Origin: Bacillota bacterium
GTDB taxonomy: Bacteria > Bacillota > Clostridia > Lachnospirales > Anaerotignaceae
Assembly (NCBI GenBank): GCA_023413275.1
Contig: JAEZPX010000114.1
Span: forward strand, 1-12,565
Direction of reading: 5' to 3'
DNA: 12,565 nucleotides
Part shown: piece after piece, positions 1 through 5,956 of the stretch
How the letters are laid out: every line of letters begins with the position of its first letter
Position numbering within the stretch: the first letter of the stretch is position 1
Position numbers and translations under genes: made by a program
The notes under the pieces: model-generated
The model's input: the letters and a program-made list of their open reading frames with translations, nothing else
The model's database searches: none
What the model was told of the DNA's origin: nothing

Positions 1-837
1 ATTCTCGCTGTAGTAGGTTTTCCAAAAGCAACTTATATGTACTGGCAGAAACGATTCGACAGAGTTGATCCTAACCAAGAGTTAGAGGATAAGGTTATTG
101 AGATTCATGGCGTACACAAAGATTTCGGTTACCGCCGTATGGATGCTATACTTCGTAAACAAGGATACACGGTGAACAAAAAGAAAGTTCAGAGAATTAT
201 GCGAAAATTTAAACTCCAGGTCACATCCTTTACAAGAAAAAGTCGAAAATATAATTCGTATAAAGGAAAAGTAGGGCGAATTGCACCAAACAGAATTCAT
301 AGACGTTTTCACACGTGCATTCCACATCAGAAGATTACTACGGATACTACAGAATTCAAATATTACGAGATTGATGATAATGGGCGAATGACTATTAAAA
401 AGTTATATTTAGATCCGTTTTTAGACTTGTTCAACAGAGAAATACTAAGCTATGGAATTAGCAGAAATCCATCAGCAGTAAATATTTTGTCTGCCCAGAA
501 ACAAGCGATAGAAATAACATCGGACTGTCCATACAGAAGAACCTTTCATTCTGACCGTGGCTGGGCTTATCAAATGCCGGCGTATTCACTTATGCTAAAA
601 GATAGCAGAATCTTTCAAAGTATGTCGCGAAAAGGTAACTGTTATGATAACTCTGTTATGGAAAACTTCTTTGGAATATTGAAGCAAGAAATGTACTATG
701 GAATTACTTACTATAGCTTTGATAATCTAAAGGATGCGATTGAAAAATACATAAAGTATTATAACGAAAAAAGAATTAAAAAGAAACTAGAATGGATGAG
801 TCCTGTGGAATACAGGCTCAATACCTTGGTTGCCTAA
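1..837 (+). CDS. IS3-family transposase OrfB (5' partial)
   Basis: This is the catalytic DDE transposase subunit of an IS3-family element. The frame is open to base 1, so the ATG at 37 is not a credible start and 12 further residues precede it. Counting from that ATG, an HTH_21-like segment (about residues 20-60, with GYRRM at 31-35) is followed by an RNase H-fold integrase core. The catalytic residues are D103 (in TTDTTEF), D173 (in FHSDRGWAYQ) and E209 (in NSVMENFFG). The second Asp and the Glu are separated by exactly 35 residues, which is diagnostic of IS3. The C-terminus (YYNEKRIKKKLEWMSPVEYR) is the usual IS150-type ending. The ORF is undamaged within the window, so the element may be active. 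In the family OrfB is normally made as an OrfAB fusion by -1 frameshifting. Confidence 0.95.
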   Translation: MLAVVGFPKATYMYWQKRFDRVDPNQELEDKVIEIHGVHKDFGYRRMDAILRKQGYTVNKKKVQRIMRKFKLQVTSFTRKSRKYNSYKGKVGRIAPNRIHRRFHTCIPHQKITTDTTEFKYYEIDDNGRMTIKKLYLDPFLDLFNREILSYGISRNPSAVNILSAQKQAIEITSDCPYRRTFHSDRGWAYQMPAYSLMLKDSRIFQSMSRKGNCYDNSVMENFFGILKQEMYYGITYYSFDNLKDAIEKYIKYYNEKRIKKKLEWMSPVEYRLNTLVA

Positions 838-843
838 AAATAA

Positions 844-867
844 CGTAGCAGCTTTAAAACTGCTACG
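844..867. repeat. IS subterminal hairpin downstream of transposase
   Basis: CGTAGCAG (844-851) and CTGCTACG (860-867) are perfect inverted repeats. The bases between them are nearly self-complementary, with a single mismatched pair. The hairpin lies 7 nt after the OrfB stop and just inside the right inverted repeat. It could stop transcripts leaving the IS or help define its end. No strong T-run follows on the plus strand, so terminator activity is uncertain. Confidence 0.6.
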
Positions 868-894
868 CTAGAAAAGTCTAACTTTTTGGGGTCA
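868..894. repeat. Right terminal inverted repeat of IS3-family element
   Basis: The complement starts TGACCCCAAAAAGTTAGAC and matches the usual form of IS150-group termini, with a TG..CA boundary. The left copy is off the window, so the inner boundary of the repeat is approximate. Confidence 0.7.
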
Positions 895-949
895 CATCAT
901 TGATTGATCTACCACTTAGCCTTAATACTGTGAAATTCTCTTCAAAATC

Positions 950-1141
950 CTTGTGTCATCTATATTTTTGCTTATTTTCCGCCCTCAAATAGATGACATT
1001 TTTACCTATTTTTAAGCCTAAAAATCGCTCCAAAACCACAACATCTTGTGGTTTAATCCTGATTTTTAGCCTTATCACCACAATACGTCATCATTATTAT
1101 CGCTTCAACGTGCCTTAAGTAGACAATAAAGATGACGCAAG
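950..1141. repeat. Symmetric three-hairpin element with 17-bp terminal inverted repeats (MITE-like or structured RNA)
   Basis: The ends are 17-bp inverted repeats of consensus CTTGYGTCATCTWTATT (950-966 and 1125-1141, 15 of 17 matching). Inside are three consecutive stem-loops. The left one is TGTCATCTAT/ATAGATGACA (954-963/989-998, perfect 10 bp). The central one is nested: an outer 13-bp stem (1014-1026/1061-1073, one mismatch) and an inner perfect 9-bp AAACCACAA/TTGTGGTTT stem (1033-1041/1046-1054) with a 4-nt loop. The right one is at 1086-1098/1125-1137 (13 bp, one mismatch). The left and right arms share GTCATC, so they can pair locally or with each other across the centre near 1044. 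There is no coding capacity. A non-autonomous mobile element is the likeliest reading; a structured RNA is the alternative. Confidence 0.6.
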
Positions 1142-1254
1142 TATCCTTTGACTCCTTGATGGAGGGGTATATTTTTCAAACAGTCACCTGGACAGACCAC
1201 TTTTTCAGTGTTTTTTCGTCTGCTTTTCTTTACAACTTAAGTATAATTGCAAGC

Positions 1255-1297
1255 AATAAAGCCTACAAAAGCATGTTGGCATCTTGAAGGCTTTATT
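1255..1297. repeat. Hairpin with 10-bp perfect stem
   Basis: AATAAAGCCT (1255-1264) and AGGCTTTATT (1288-1297) are perfect inverted repeats around a 23-nt loop. The stop codon of the unassigned minus-strand open stretch lies within the right arm. It could be the relic of a terminator, but neither side has a proper T-tract. Confidence 0.4.
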
Positions 1298-1778
1298 CGA
1301 CACAATTACTCATCTTTGTCATCAGTTTCTTAAATAGAATCAGCAATAAGCCCGGAGAAATCAACAGCGTTTTTTCGTAATGACTGGCTTCACGTATCCA
1401 CTTCAATTTCTTTTACTCACACAAAATAAATCTTTATTAACCGAATCGTTATATGGTTCAAATCTTTCTTTTAACCCGTATGATGTAATTTTCCCGCGTA
1501 AGTATACATAGACATCCTTATTTTTCCATCACTTCTTTTGATTACAACATTTATATTTGAATACACACGCAAATTTTCATGTTGAATAAAATCAATCTGT
1601 AACATAACTTCTTAAATACTGTACTTATGATAGCTTTTCCATAAAATATTCTAAATTAACATCAGTCTAGAGGTTAAATAAATTCCAAGGTAAGTCCTTA
1701 TGCTATACTTTTACGTAACATTTAATGGCATATTCAATAATACATTCCCACTTATCTATTAATAGAAAACATCATCTT

Positions 1779-2585
1779 CTAGCAGTTTTTAAACTCTGCA
1801 TTTCTTTTGTTTAAAAAAGCATCGACTCCTTCTTTTTTGTCATCTGTTGCAAAAAGAATACCTGCCATATCTCTTTCTAATTCGGAGGAATCTTCCATAT
1901 TTAGATCTGACACCCTATTTATTACTTTTTTAGCCAGCTGAATTGAAAGAGGTGCTTTTGATAACATCATCATCAACATTTCCTTGGATGTCGTCAGCAA
2001 TTCATCAGGCTCTACAACTTTATTAACTAATCCTATGGCATAAGCTTCATCTGCCTTTACCATTCTTGAGGTTAAAATCAATTCTTTCGCTCGTCCAAAA
2101 CCAACCAATCTTTGCAAACGCTTTGTTCCTGCATAAAGAGGCATAATTCCCAAGCTAACTTCAGGGTGCCCGAAAACAGCTTTACTGCTTGCCACCCTTA
2201 TATCACAAGCCATAGCAAGTTCATTTCCTCCACCGAGGCAGTAACCATTTACAGCAGCAATTACCGGTTTACTTAAATTTTCGATAAACTTGCAAATTTG
2301 ATCTTGACCATAAGCAGCAAATTCCCTGCCGGTAACTGCATTCAAAGAAACAAATTCAGTAACATCTGCTCCAGCAATAAAGGCCTTATTTCCAGAACCT
2401 GTTATAATAACGCCCCTAATTTCTTCATCAAATTCAATGCATTCTATAGTTCTTCTAATTTCTTTTAATAAATTACTATTTAGTGCATTTAATGCTTGCT
2501 GTCTATTAATTTTAACAATGGCTACGCCCTCTTCAATTTCAATCAAAAGATTTTTAAGTTCTTCCTGTAATGCCGATAGCTTCAT
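1779..2585 (-). CDS. Enoyl-CoA hydratase/isomerase (crotonase, Crt-like)
   Basis: This is a cytoplasmic crotonase-fold protein that probably hydrates short-chain 2-enoyl-CoA or 3-hydroxyacyl-CoA substrates, as Crt does in clostridial butyrate metabolism. The start is the ATG at 2585, giving 268 aa. An ATG at 2600 is in frame but itself forms part of the Shine-Dalgarno GGAGGT (complement of 2593-2598), which sits 7 nt before the ATG at 2585. Landmarks from that start are the NRxxALNAL segment (27-36), the oxyanion-hole loop AFIAGAD (68-74) and GYCLGGGNELAMACD (114-128) with E122. HPEVSLGI carries the second catalytic Glu, E142. Both acid residues of a true hydratase are present, so isomerase-only activity is less likely. 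The G-rich loop after HPEVSLGI reads MPLYAGTKRL instead of the common TPGFGGTQRL, which may alter substrate choice. No thiolase, HBD or acyl-CoA dehydrogenase gene adjoins it, so the pathway cannot be fixed. Confidence 0.93.
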   Translation of the reverse strand: MKLSALQEELKNLLIEIEEGVAIVKINRQQALNALNSNLLKEIRRTIECIEFDEEIRGVIITGSGNKAFIAGADVTEFVSLNAVTGREFAAYGQDQICKFIENLSKPVIAAVNGYCLGGGNELAMACDIRVASSKAVFGHPEVSLGIMPLYAGTKRLQRLVGFGRAKELILTSRMVKADEAYAIGLVNKVVEPDELLTTSKEMLMMMLSKAPLSIQLAKKVINRVSDLNMEDSSELERDMAGILFATDDKKEGVDAFLNKRNAEFKNC

Positions 2586-2586
2586 A

Positions 2587-2600
2587 ATTCTTACCTCCAT
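2587..2600 (-). promoter_or_regulatory. Ribosome binding site deciding the crotonase start
   Basis: ATGGAGGTAAGAATT precedes the second in-frame ATG. Its GGAGGT core overlaps the first ATG, so the 5-codon N-terminal extension beginning at 2600 is very unlikely to be translated. Confidence 0.8.
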
Positions 2601-2908
2601 CTAATTTTTATTATTAGAATACAATGAACTCATCATCTTACAACTTAATTTAGCTATAATGTAATCTCTTCTAGGCCCTTACCAAAAAAGGCTAATATAT
2701 CAATAATACATGAAAATGCCTTTCAACTCATAATACACTGCCTCCTTGCATTGCTTCCAAATTTACGTAACTCCAATATCCTCCATACAGTTTTTGATAG
2801 TATACCAACACGTGATACCCCCCTAAAAGAGAAATAGATTAAACAAGACACAAATAGTAAATACTGTCTCGAAAAAATTTTTTTGGCATTACGTTCTACC
2901 CACTTTCG
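2601..2908. other. Intergenic region upstream of crotonase
   Basis: No gene is visible. A plausible minus-strand promoter for the crotonase reads TTGTAA, 16 nt, TATTCT within about 2610-2645. A minus-strand hairpin AAAGGC/GCCTTT (2687-2692/2718-2723) is followed by a run of T on that strand and may be a weak terminator for the dead operon upstream. The remainder is AT-rich with no other supported feature. Confidence 0.4.
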
Positions 2909-3456
2909 TCAATCATAAAAAATATTACGGTCAAAAAAAATATTTTTGCCAGAAACAGAAAACGGGGTGCATAGCCAAAGCACATCATCATCCGTAAATG
3001 GTAGTAGCATAGCCGTTTTACTAATAGAAAACATGATACGAAAATCTACCTTTTACGAGCCTGCAGTTGCCACAGCGGAGAATACTGCAATACCGAGATC
3101 GACATAAGCAAAAGCACTGTTTCCGCCAGACGCTTTGCAGGAAACGGAGTCTGTGAAGCCGAAGTACCCACAGAACGGAACTCACCGATATTTCTTTTCC
3201 GCTCCGATAAGCAGCACCGCATCGGGTTGACGCAAATTGTTCACATCCCTGCCATACCAATTCCCCATCTTGCCGCGCATCTGCCTATAACCAACCGACT
3301 CCATTTCCTTTACCAGATTATCCTTGTCCTCTCCGGTTAGAACAATGGTAGATCTTGTGCCTTACCGTGAGCTTTAGAATCAGTTGGCGGTGGCACACCT
3401 TTTAGCCGCCGTCTGCAACACAGCTTGTTATTCCATCTTCTTGCTTTTCAAATCAT
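2909..3456 (-). pseudogene. Degenerate DUF2148 ferredoxin-domain gene, decayed paralogue of the gene at 9645-10196
   Basis: Read on the minus strand from ATG 3456, with AAGGAGGT upstream, to TGA 2909, the sequence aligns along its whole length with the intact DUF2148 gene (548 against 552 nt). Recoverable pieces include IVLTGEDKDN, KMGNWYGRDVNN, AFAYVDLGIAVFSAV, FRIMFSISKTAM and SVSGKNIFFDRNIFYD. It is broken by an early frame disruption, a TAA soon after the start, a second frameshift after RCATA, a Gly-to-TGA change after KKYR (before VPFCGY) and a TAA in TAGS*K. Of the five cysteines clustered in the intact protein (97, 100, 105, 108, 115), three are replaced (100 by Phe, 105 and 115 by Ser), which fits loss of selection on the Fe-S site. 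Long shadow frames in this stretch (for example 3021-3260) belong to other frames and are not genes. Confidence 0.9.
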
Positions 3457-3468
3457 TTTTGACCTCCT
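3457..3468 (-). promoter_or_regulatory. Ribosome binding site of the DUF2148 pseudogene overlapping an upstream stop
   Basis: The minus strand reads TATAAGGAGGTCAAAAATG. TAA closes the upstream membrane-protein frame and runs directly into GGAGGT. This arrangement shows that the two dead genes were once an operon with coupled translation. Confidence 0.6.
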
Positions 3469-3697
3469 TATAGATATAAATTCAGCACCAGTAACACGAT
3501 ATACCATAGCAGTATCAGTGCCTCGACGATTGAACGGGCGGTAATACTTCTTGAAAAATGTTTGGAAAACATCGTTTGCCACAGCCTCGCAAGATTTCTG
3601 CAAGACCTATGGCTGTCAGAACAACCGAATGGATCAGCAACAAACCTCGACCCGTAATCAACAACATATATCCAATATAGACGATAATTATGTGCAA
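3468..3697 (-). pseudogene. Remnant of a small membrane-protein gene upstream of the dead DUF2148 gene
   Basis: Two hydrophobic stretches lie in different minus-strand frames. MLLITGRGLLLIHSVVLTAI, ending near LRG, starts from the 3697 side. SIVEALILLWYIVLLVLNLYL, ending at TAA 3468, is the other. A frameshift around 3590-3605 would join them into one protein with at least two membrane segments. The stop abuts the ribosome binding site of the DUF2148 pseudogene, so it was probably the preceding gene of an operon. I do not recognise the family. The start at 3697 is only the first available ATG, and the original gene may have begun further upstream. Confidence 0.4.
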
Positions 3698-3789
3698 ATA
3701 ATTTCCCTATTGAAAGATTCGTAATCCTTGGTTATTAAAGTACTTAAAAGCATCTATAACTCTGTGGTTATCCACTTATGTCTTTTTAT

Positions 3790-3842
3790 GGGTTTATCCT
3801 TAGTTAGTTTCAAACTCATTTTCAGTTCTTACCGATAAACCC
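3790..3842. repeat. Inverted repeat GGGTTTATC / GATAAACCC
   Basis: The perfect 9-bp arms (3790-3798 and 3834-3842) enclose 35 nt. A second, gapped match outside them (CTTATG near 3774 and CATAAG near 3849) extends the pairing. The structure may be an element end or a terminator relic. Confidence 0.5.
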
Positions 3843-3886
3843 TTTTATCATAAGCAATTCAGCACAATGCCAAACCCGAAATCTTA

Positions 3887-3924
3887 AACCACGGGTGGTT
3901 AGAAAGCAAAGATACAAATCTTTG
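3887..3924 (-). repeat. Two adjacent hairpins, possible IS200/IS605-type right end
   Basis: AACCAC/GTGGTT (3887-3892/3895-3900, 2-nt loop) is followed after 6 nt by CAAAGAT/ATCTTTG (3907-3913/3918-3924, 4-nt loop). On the minus strand the order CAAAGAT hairpin, AACCACCCGTGGTT, then TTTCGGGTTTG resembles, from memory, subterminal right-end structures of clostridial IS200/IS605 elements, where omega RNA ends lie. No TnpA or TnpB coding sequence accompanies it here, so it would be a remnant at best. Confidence 0.3.
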
Positions 3925-4057
3925 TCCCCAGTACCTATAGCACTTAATATACCAACTCGGATTTTTTCAGTAATAATATCTCCTTCCTAACCTGCATTAG
4001 CGCATTGATAATTTTTTTAAATACAAACTTGCTGAACAATTGGGTTAATAATAATAT

Positions 4058-5098
4058 TTAGAAGTTCTTTTTTAACTCTCTTTTACGGCATATAGCATTT
4101 GCCATTTCCCGTACTTTTGAATATTTACTATTGCAAGACTCAATAATTGAGCTTTTATATTTTATATCAAAATTATTATCCATATAATTAAGCGCATTTA
4201 TTTGCCATTTCCATAGCTCGTCATAAGTAAGATAGAAAAATTTGGGTTGAATACTTTCTTTGTAGGTTTTTTCATCCATTTTTAGTATATTTTCTGCTGT
4301 CAAGATATCTAATAGCTCATCTAGGTGTGGAAATTCTTCATTTCCAATCCATTTTCCACGATTCATTTGGCATACATCTTGACAAATATCACAACCATAA
4401 ATCCATTCACCGAATTGTGTAGCTAAAGACTCTTTTAAAATATCTCTTCCACCAAATGTGGTAAGAAACGATACACATTTCAATGGATTCATGGTATATG
4501 CCTGGTTCAGTGATGCCGTCGGGCACTTTTTAATACAGCAATTACAATTTTTAGGACATTGTGCAATTCTCGTTGTTTCGATTAGTTTCATTTCATAATC
4601 AACCAAGAATGCCTCTATAACAACCCATGAACCAGATTCTGAGTAAAAAAAATTATTACGGCGAATGATACCTAATCCTGCCTGCATTGCTGCCCAACGC
4701 AATCCAACTATTCCAAACTTTCGATTGGTAGCTGAACGCAATCCCAGTTCTTTGAAATACTGTTCTAACGCATTGCTATTTTGGTATTCTTTCGTTTTTT
4801 CATTGATGCGAATATCCATTAAGTAATGTTTCGCTATATGCCCACTCATTGATTCCGGAACATGGTATTTTGAATACGGTACCGTCAAGACCACAACAGA
4901 TTTAGCCCAAGGAGATTCCTCTTTAAATTTTACAAGACGCTGCTGTCCTTGATAAAATGCTTGTGACTCAGGCACTTTTTGTGTCCGTTCATTCAATTTA
5001 TCCTCGTATTCGGTCATCATTTCAACTGGAATAATACCACATTTCTCGTACCCAAGCTCAAGCGCCTTTTGATGTATTAATTCAGCTATTGTGTCCAT
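4058..5098 (-). CDS. QueG-like protein with double [4Fe-4S] cluster domain (epoxyqueuosine reductase-related)
   Basis: This is a cytoplasmic Fe-S protein related to epoxyqueuosine reductase. The start is taken as ATG 5098 (346 aa). An open extension to 5218 would overlap the upstream exporter gene and adds 40 unlikely residues. AGGAG at 5112-5116 lies a rather long 13 nt upstream. Residues about 1-160 match the QueG N-terminal region (AAMQAGLGIIRRNN at 136-149, then SGSW). The double cluster domain follows: CPKNCNCCIKKCPT (181-194), C208 in NPLKC, then CDICQDVC (236-243), the QueG-type second motif. A C-terminal helical part ends at 346. The position where QueG has its catalytic Asp (VDSAP-type motif, about 17 residues before AGLG) appears to be RKFGIV, so genuine epoxyqueuosine reduction is doubtful. 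It lies 95 nt after the exporter gene on the same strand, probably in one transcript. Confidence 0.82.
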   Translation of the reverse strand: MDTIAELIHQKALELGYEKCGIIPVEMMTEYEDKLNERTQKVPESQAFYQGQQRLVKFKEESPWAKSVVVLTVPYSKYHVPESMSGHIAKHYLMDIRINEKTKEYQNSNALEQYFKELGLRSATNRKFGIVGLRWAAMQAGLGIIRRNNFFYSESGSWVVIEAFLVDYEMKLIETTRIAQCPKNCNCCIKKCPTASLNQAYTMNPLKCVSFLTTFGGRDILKESLATQFGEWIYGCDICQDVCQMNRGKWIGNEEFPHLDELLDILTAENILKMDEKTYKESIQPKFFYLTYDELWKWQINALNYMDNNFDIKYKSSIIESCNSKYSKVREMANAICRKRELKKNF

Positions 5099-5193
5099 AC
5101 TCGATTCATATCTCCTAAAATCTATCCCACTATTAATTGAAGTGTTGTTATCTCGAAGACTATACCTAATTGTTATACAGGGATGTATTACTC

Positions 5194-5772
5194 TTATAAA
5201 AATAATGATATGGCACAATATACTAATAATAATGCCATAATTGCATTGATAGCTTTTCGATATTTGTTAAATAATTTTTCAAAAACCACACCAAAGACAG
5301 CCCAGCAAAGACAGCCAGAGGTGCCAATCACTGCTAGCAGTAATGCAAACATCTCGATTATAGCTATATCGTGGTAATGCGGCAAGACGTATGAAGACAT
5401 TGCAGTAATTCCATACAGTATGATTTTTACATTAACAAATTGGAGTAGCATTCCCGATAAAAAAGAATTGGTATGCGTTATGCTATTATTTTTATGTGGC
5501 TTGTCCCTCCATACTGTAAATGCTAAACAAAGAATGTAAGCCGCTCCTATATAAATCATAACCGGCTTAATGGAAGGAATATACTTGTACAACAACGTAG
5601 AAAAAGCGGCACAGGCTGACATTACTATAACGAACCCAGTAAAAATTCCAGCAAAAAAAGGAATAGAGCGCTTGTATCCATCACGCCCAGCATTTGTCAT
5701 AGACATAATGTTATTGGGTCCTGGCGTATAAGCAGTTAGAAAAGTGTAAGAAAAAAAAGATGAAAAATTCAT
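5194..5772 (-). CDS. LysE/RhtB-superfamily exporter, EamB-like (cysteine/O-acetylserine)
   Basis: This is an inner-membrane amino-acid exporter of 192 aa from ATG 5772, chosen because GGAGGT (5781-5786) lies 8 nt upstream. The ATG at 5802 has no such site and its extension runs through the ribosome binding site. The signature TPGPNN is at residues 16-21. LQFVNVKIILYGITAMS in the middle and MALLLVYCAISLF at the end closely resemble E. coli EamB (YfiK), which has NVK where other members have NPK. By analogy the substrates would be cysteine or O-acetylserine; this is inferred from remembered similarity, not shown. Six hydrophobic segments fit the family. The gene is divergent from a LysR regulator, the classic LysG-LysE arrangement. 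A weak 7-bp hairpin TATGGCA/TGCCATA (5209-5215/5233-5239) spans its 3' end. Confidence 0.88.
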   Translation of the reverse strand: MNFSSFFSYTFLTAYTPGPNNIMSMTNAGRDGYKRSIPFFAGIFTGFVIVMSACAAFSTLLYKYIPSIKPVMIYIGAAYILCLAFTVWRDKPHKNNSITHTNSFLSGMLLQFVNVKIILYGITAMSSYVLPHYHDIAIIEMFALLLAVIGTSGCLCWAVFGVVFEKLFNKYRKAINAIMALLLVYCAISLFL

Positions 5773-5824
5773 AATATGTAACCTCCAATATTGAAATTTC
5801 ACTGTATATACATCATTTGAAAAC

Positions 5825-5838
5825 CTTTAAATTTAAAG
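5825..5838. promoter_or_regulatory. Palindrome CTTTAAATTTAAAG in exporter leader
   Basis: This perfect 14-bp palindrome lies downstream of the inferred exporter transcription start and upstream of the LysR -35 element. It may be an operator half-site region or merely an AT-rich coincidence. Confidence 0.35.
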
Positions 5839-5846
5839 ACACTCTA

Positions 5847-5875
5847 TTGTATTTATGTCCTCATAGTGTTATAAT
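5847..5875 (+). promoter_or_regulatory. Promoter of the LysR gene (TTGTAT-N17-TATAAT)
   Basis: The -35 TTGTAT (5847-5852) and a consensus -10 TATAAT (5870-5875) are separated by exactly 17 nt. Transcription would begin near 5882, about 75 nt before the inferred TTG start. The -10 sits inside the palindrome at 5866-5880. Confidence 0.7.
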
Positions 5876-5880
5876 AACAC
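5866..5880. promoter_or_regulatory. Perfect 15-bp palindrome GTGTTATAATAACAC, likely operator
   Basis: The 7-bp arms GTGTTAT (5866-5872) and ATAACAC (5874-5880) flank one central base. It covers the -10 elements of both divergent promoters. A factor bound here would silence both, or its symmetry may simply provide two -10 boxes. LysR proteins favour interrupted dyads of the T-N11-A type and the palindrome fits that size class. The cognate protein is not proven. Confidence 0.6.
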
Positions 5881-5899
5881 AAAAATATAATTCATTCAA
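5871..5899 (-). promoter_or_regulatory. Promoter of the EamB-like exporter (TTGAAT-N17-TATTAT)
   Basis: On the minus strand, -35 TTGAAT (5894-5899) and -10 TATTAT (5871-5876) are 17 nt apart. Transcription would start near 5864. The -10 boxes of this promoter and the LysR promoter occupy nearly the same bases on opposite strands, so the two should compete. Confidence 0.65.
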
Positions 5900-5920
5900 A
5901 TCGAAATATTTAAATTAATA

Positions 5921-5937
5921 ATTCAATTTTTTTGAAT
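5921..5937. promoter_or_regulatory. Dyad ATTCAA-N5-TTGAAT upstream of exporter -35
   Basis: A perfect 6-bp interrupted dyad lies between the exporter -35 element and the LysR start codon. ATTCAAA also occurs at 5894-5900, so the motif appears twice in this intergenic region. It is a reasonable recognition-site candidate for the LysR protein, which typically binds just upstream of the -35 of its divergent target. Confidence 0.4.
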
Positions 5938-5956
5938 AAATTAAGAGGTGATGACT

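Larger units (their letters stand above)
1..894 (+). mobile_element. IS3-family (IS150-like) insertion sequence, right part
   Basis: The sequence runs from the left window edge, inside the OrfB reading frame, to a right terminal end whose complement begins TGACCCCAAAAAGTTAGAC, a typical IS3/IS150-type terminus. The last base of the element is taken as about 894. The left end, OrfA and the programmed frameshift lie outside the window. Bases just outside the end (895-898, catc) would be the target duplication, but this cannot be tested without the left end. The family call is firm because OrfB carries the DD(35)E triad; the exact IS name is not recognisable. Confidence 0.85.
895..1778. other. 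Gene-poor stretch with hairpins and decayed sequence
   Basis: No frame here has a credible start, ribosome binding site and family match. It contains the symmetric element at 950-1141 and a hairpin at 1255-1297. It also holds a minus-strand open stretch of about 39 codons with no start, ending in a TAA at 1293-1295, whose translation includes IREASHYEKTLLISPGLLLI. I do not recognise this, and it may be the tail of a dead gene. The rest (about 1420-1778) is AT-rich and I see nothing definite in it. Confidence 0.5.
3698..4057. other. Gene-free stretch with inverted repeats
   Basis: No coding frame is supported. It contains the 9-bp inverted repeat at 3790-3842 and the hairpin pair at 3887-3924, listed separately. 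The segment downstream of the QueG-like gene (3940-4057) shows no clear terminator. Confidence 0.5.

Noticed and set aside
82..327. Minus-strand 81-codon frame in the transposase gene
   Set aside because: It is antisense to the well-supported IS3 OrfB, with no ribosome binding site or family match.
950..1141. CRISPR array
   Set aside because: The repeats of GTCATC are inverted and nested, not direct repeats with regular unique spacers.
895..1778. tRNA, rRNA or riboswitch
   Set aside because: No cloverleaf with conserved T-loop, no rRNA signature and no recognisable aptamer core is present in this or the other gene-free stretches.
3021..3260. Minus-strand 79-codon frame
   Set aside because: It is a different frame of the DUF2148 pseudogene; the homologous frame is the one broken by stops.
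5099..5218. 40-codon N-terminal extension of the QueG-like gene
   Set aside because: It would overlap the exporter gene and lacks a ribosome binding site and family similarity; ATG 5098 matches the usual N-terminus.
5183..5377. Plus-strand 64-codon frame
   Set aside because: It is antisense to the EamB-like exporter, with no motif support.
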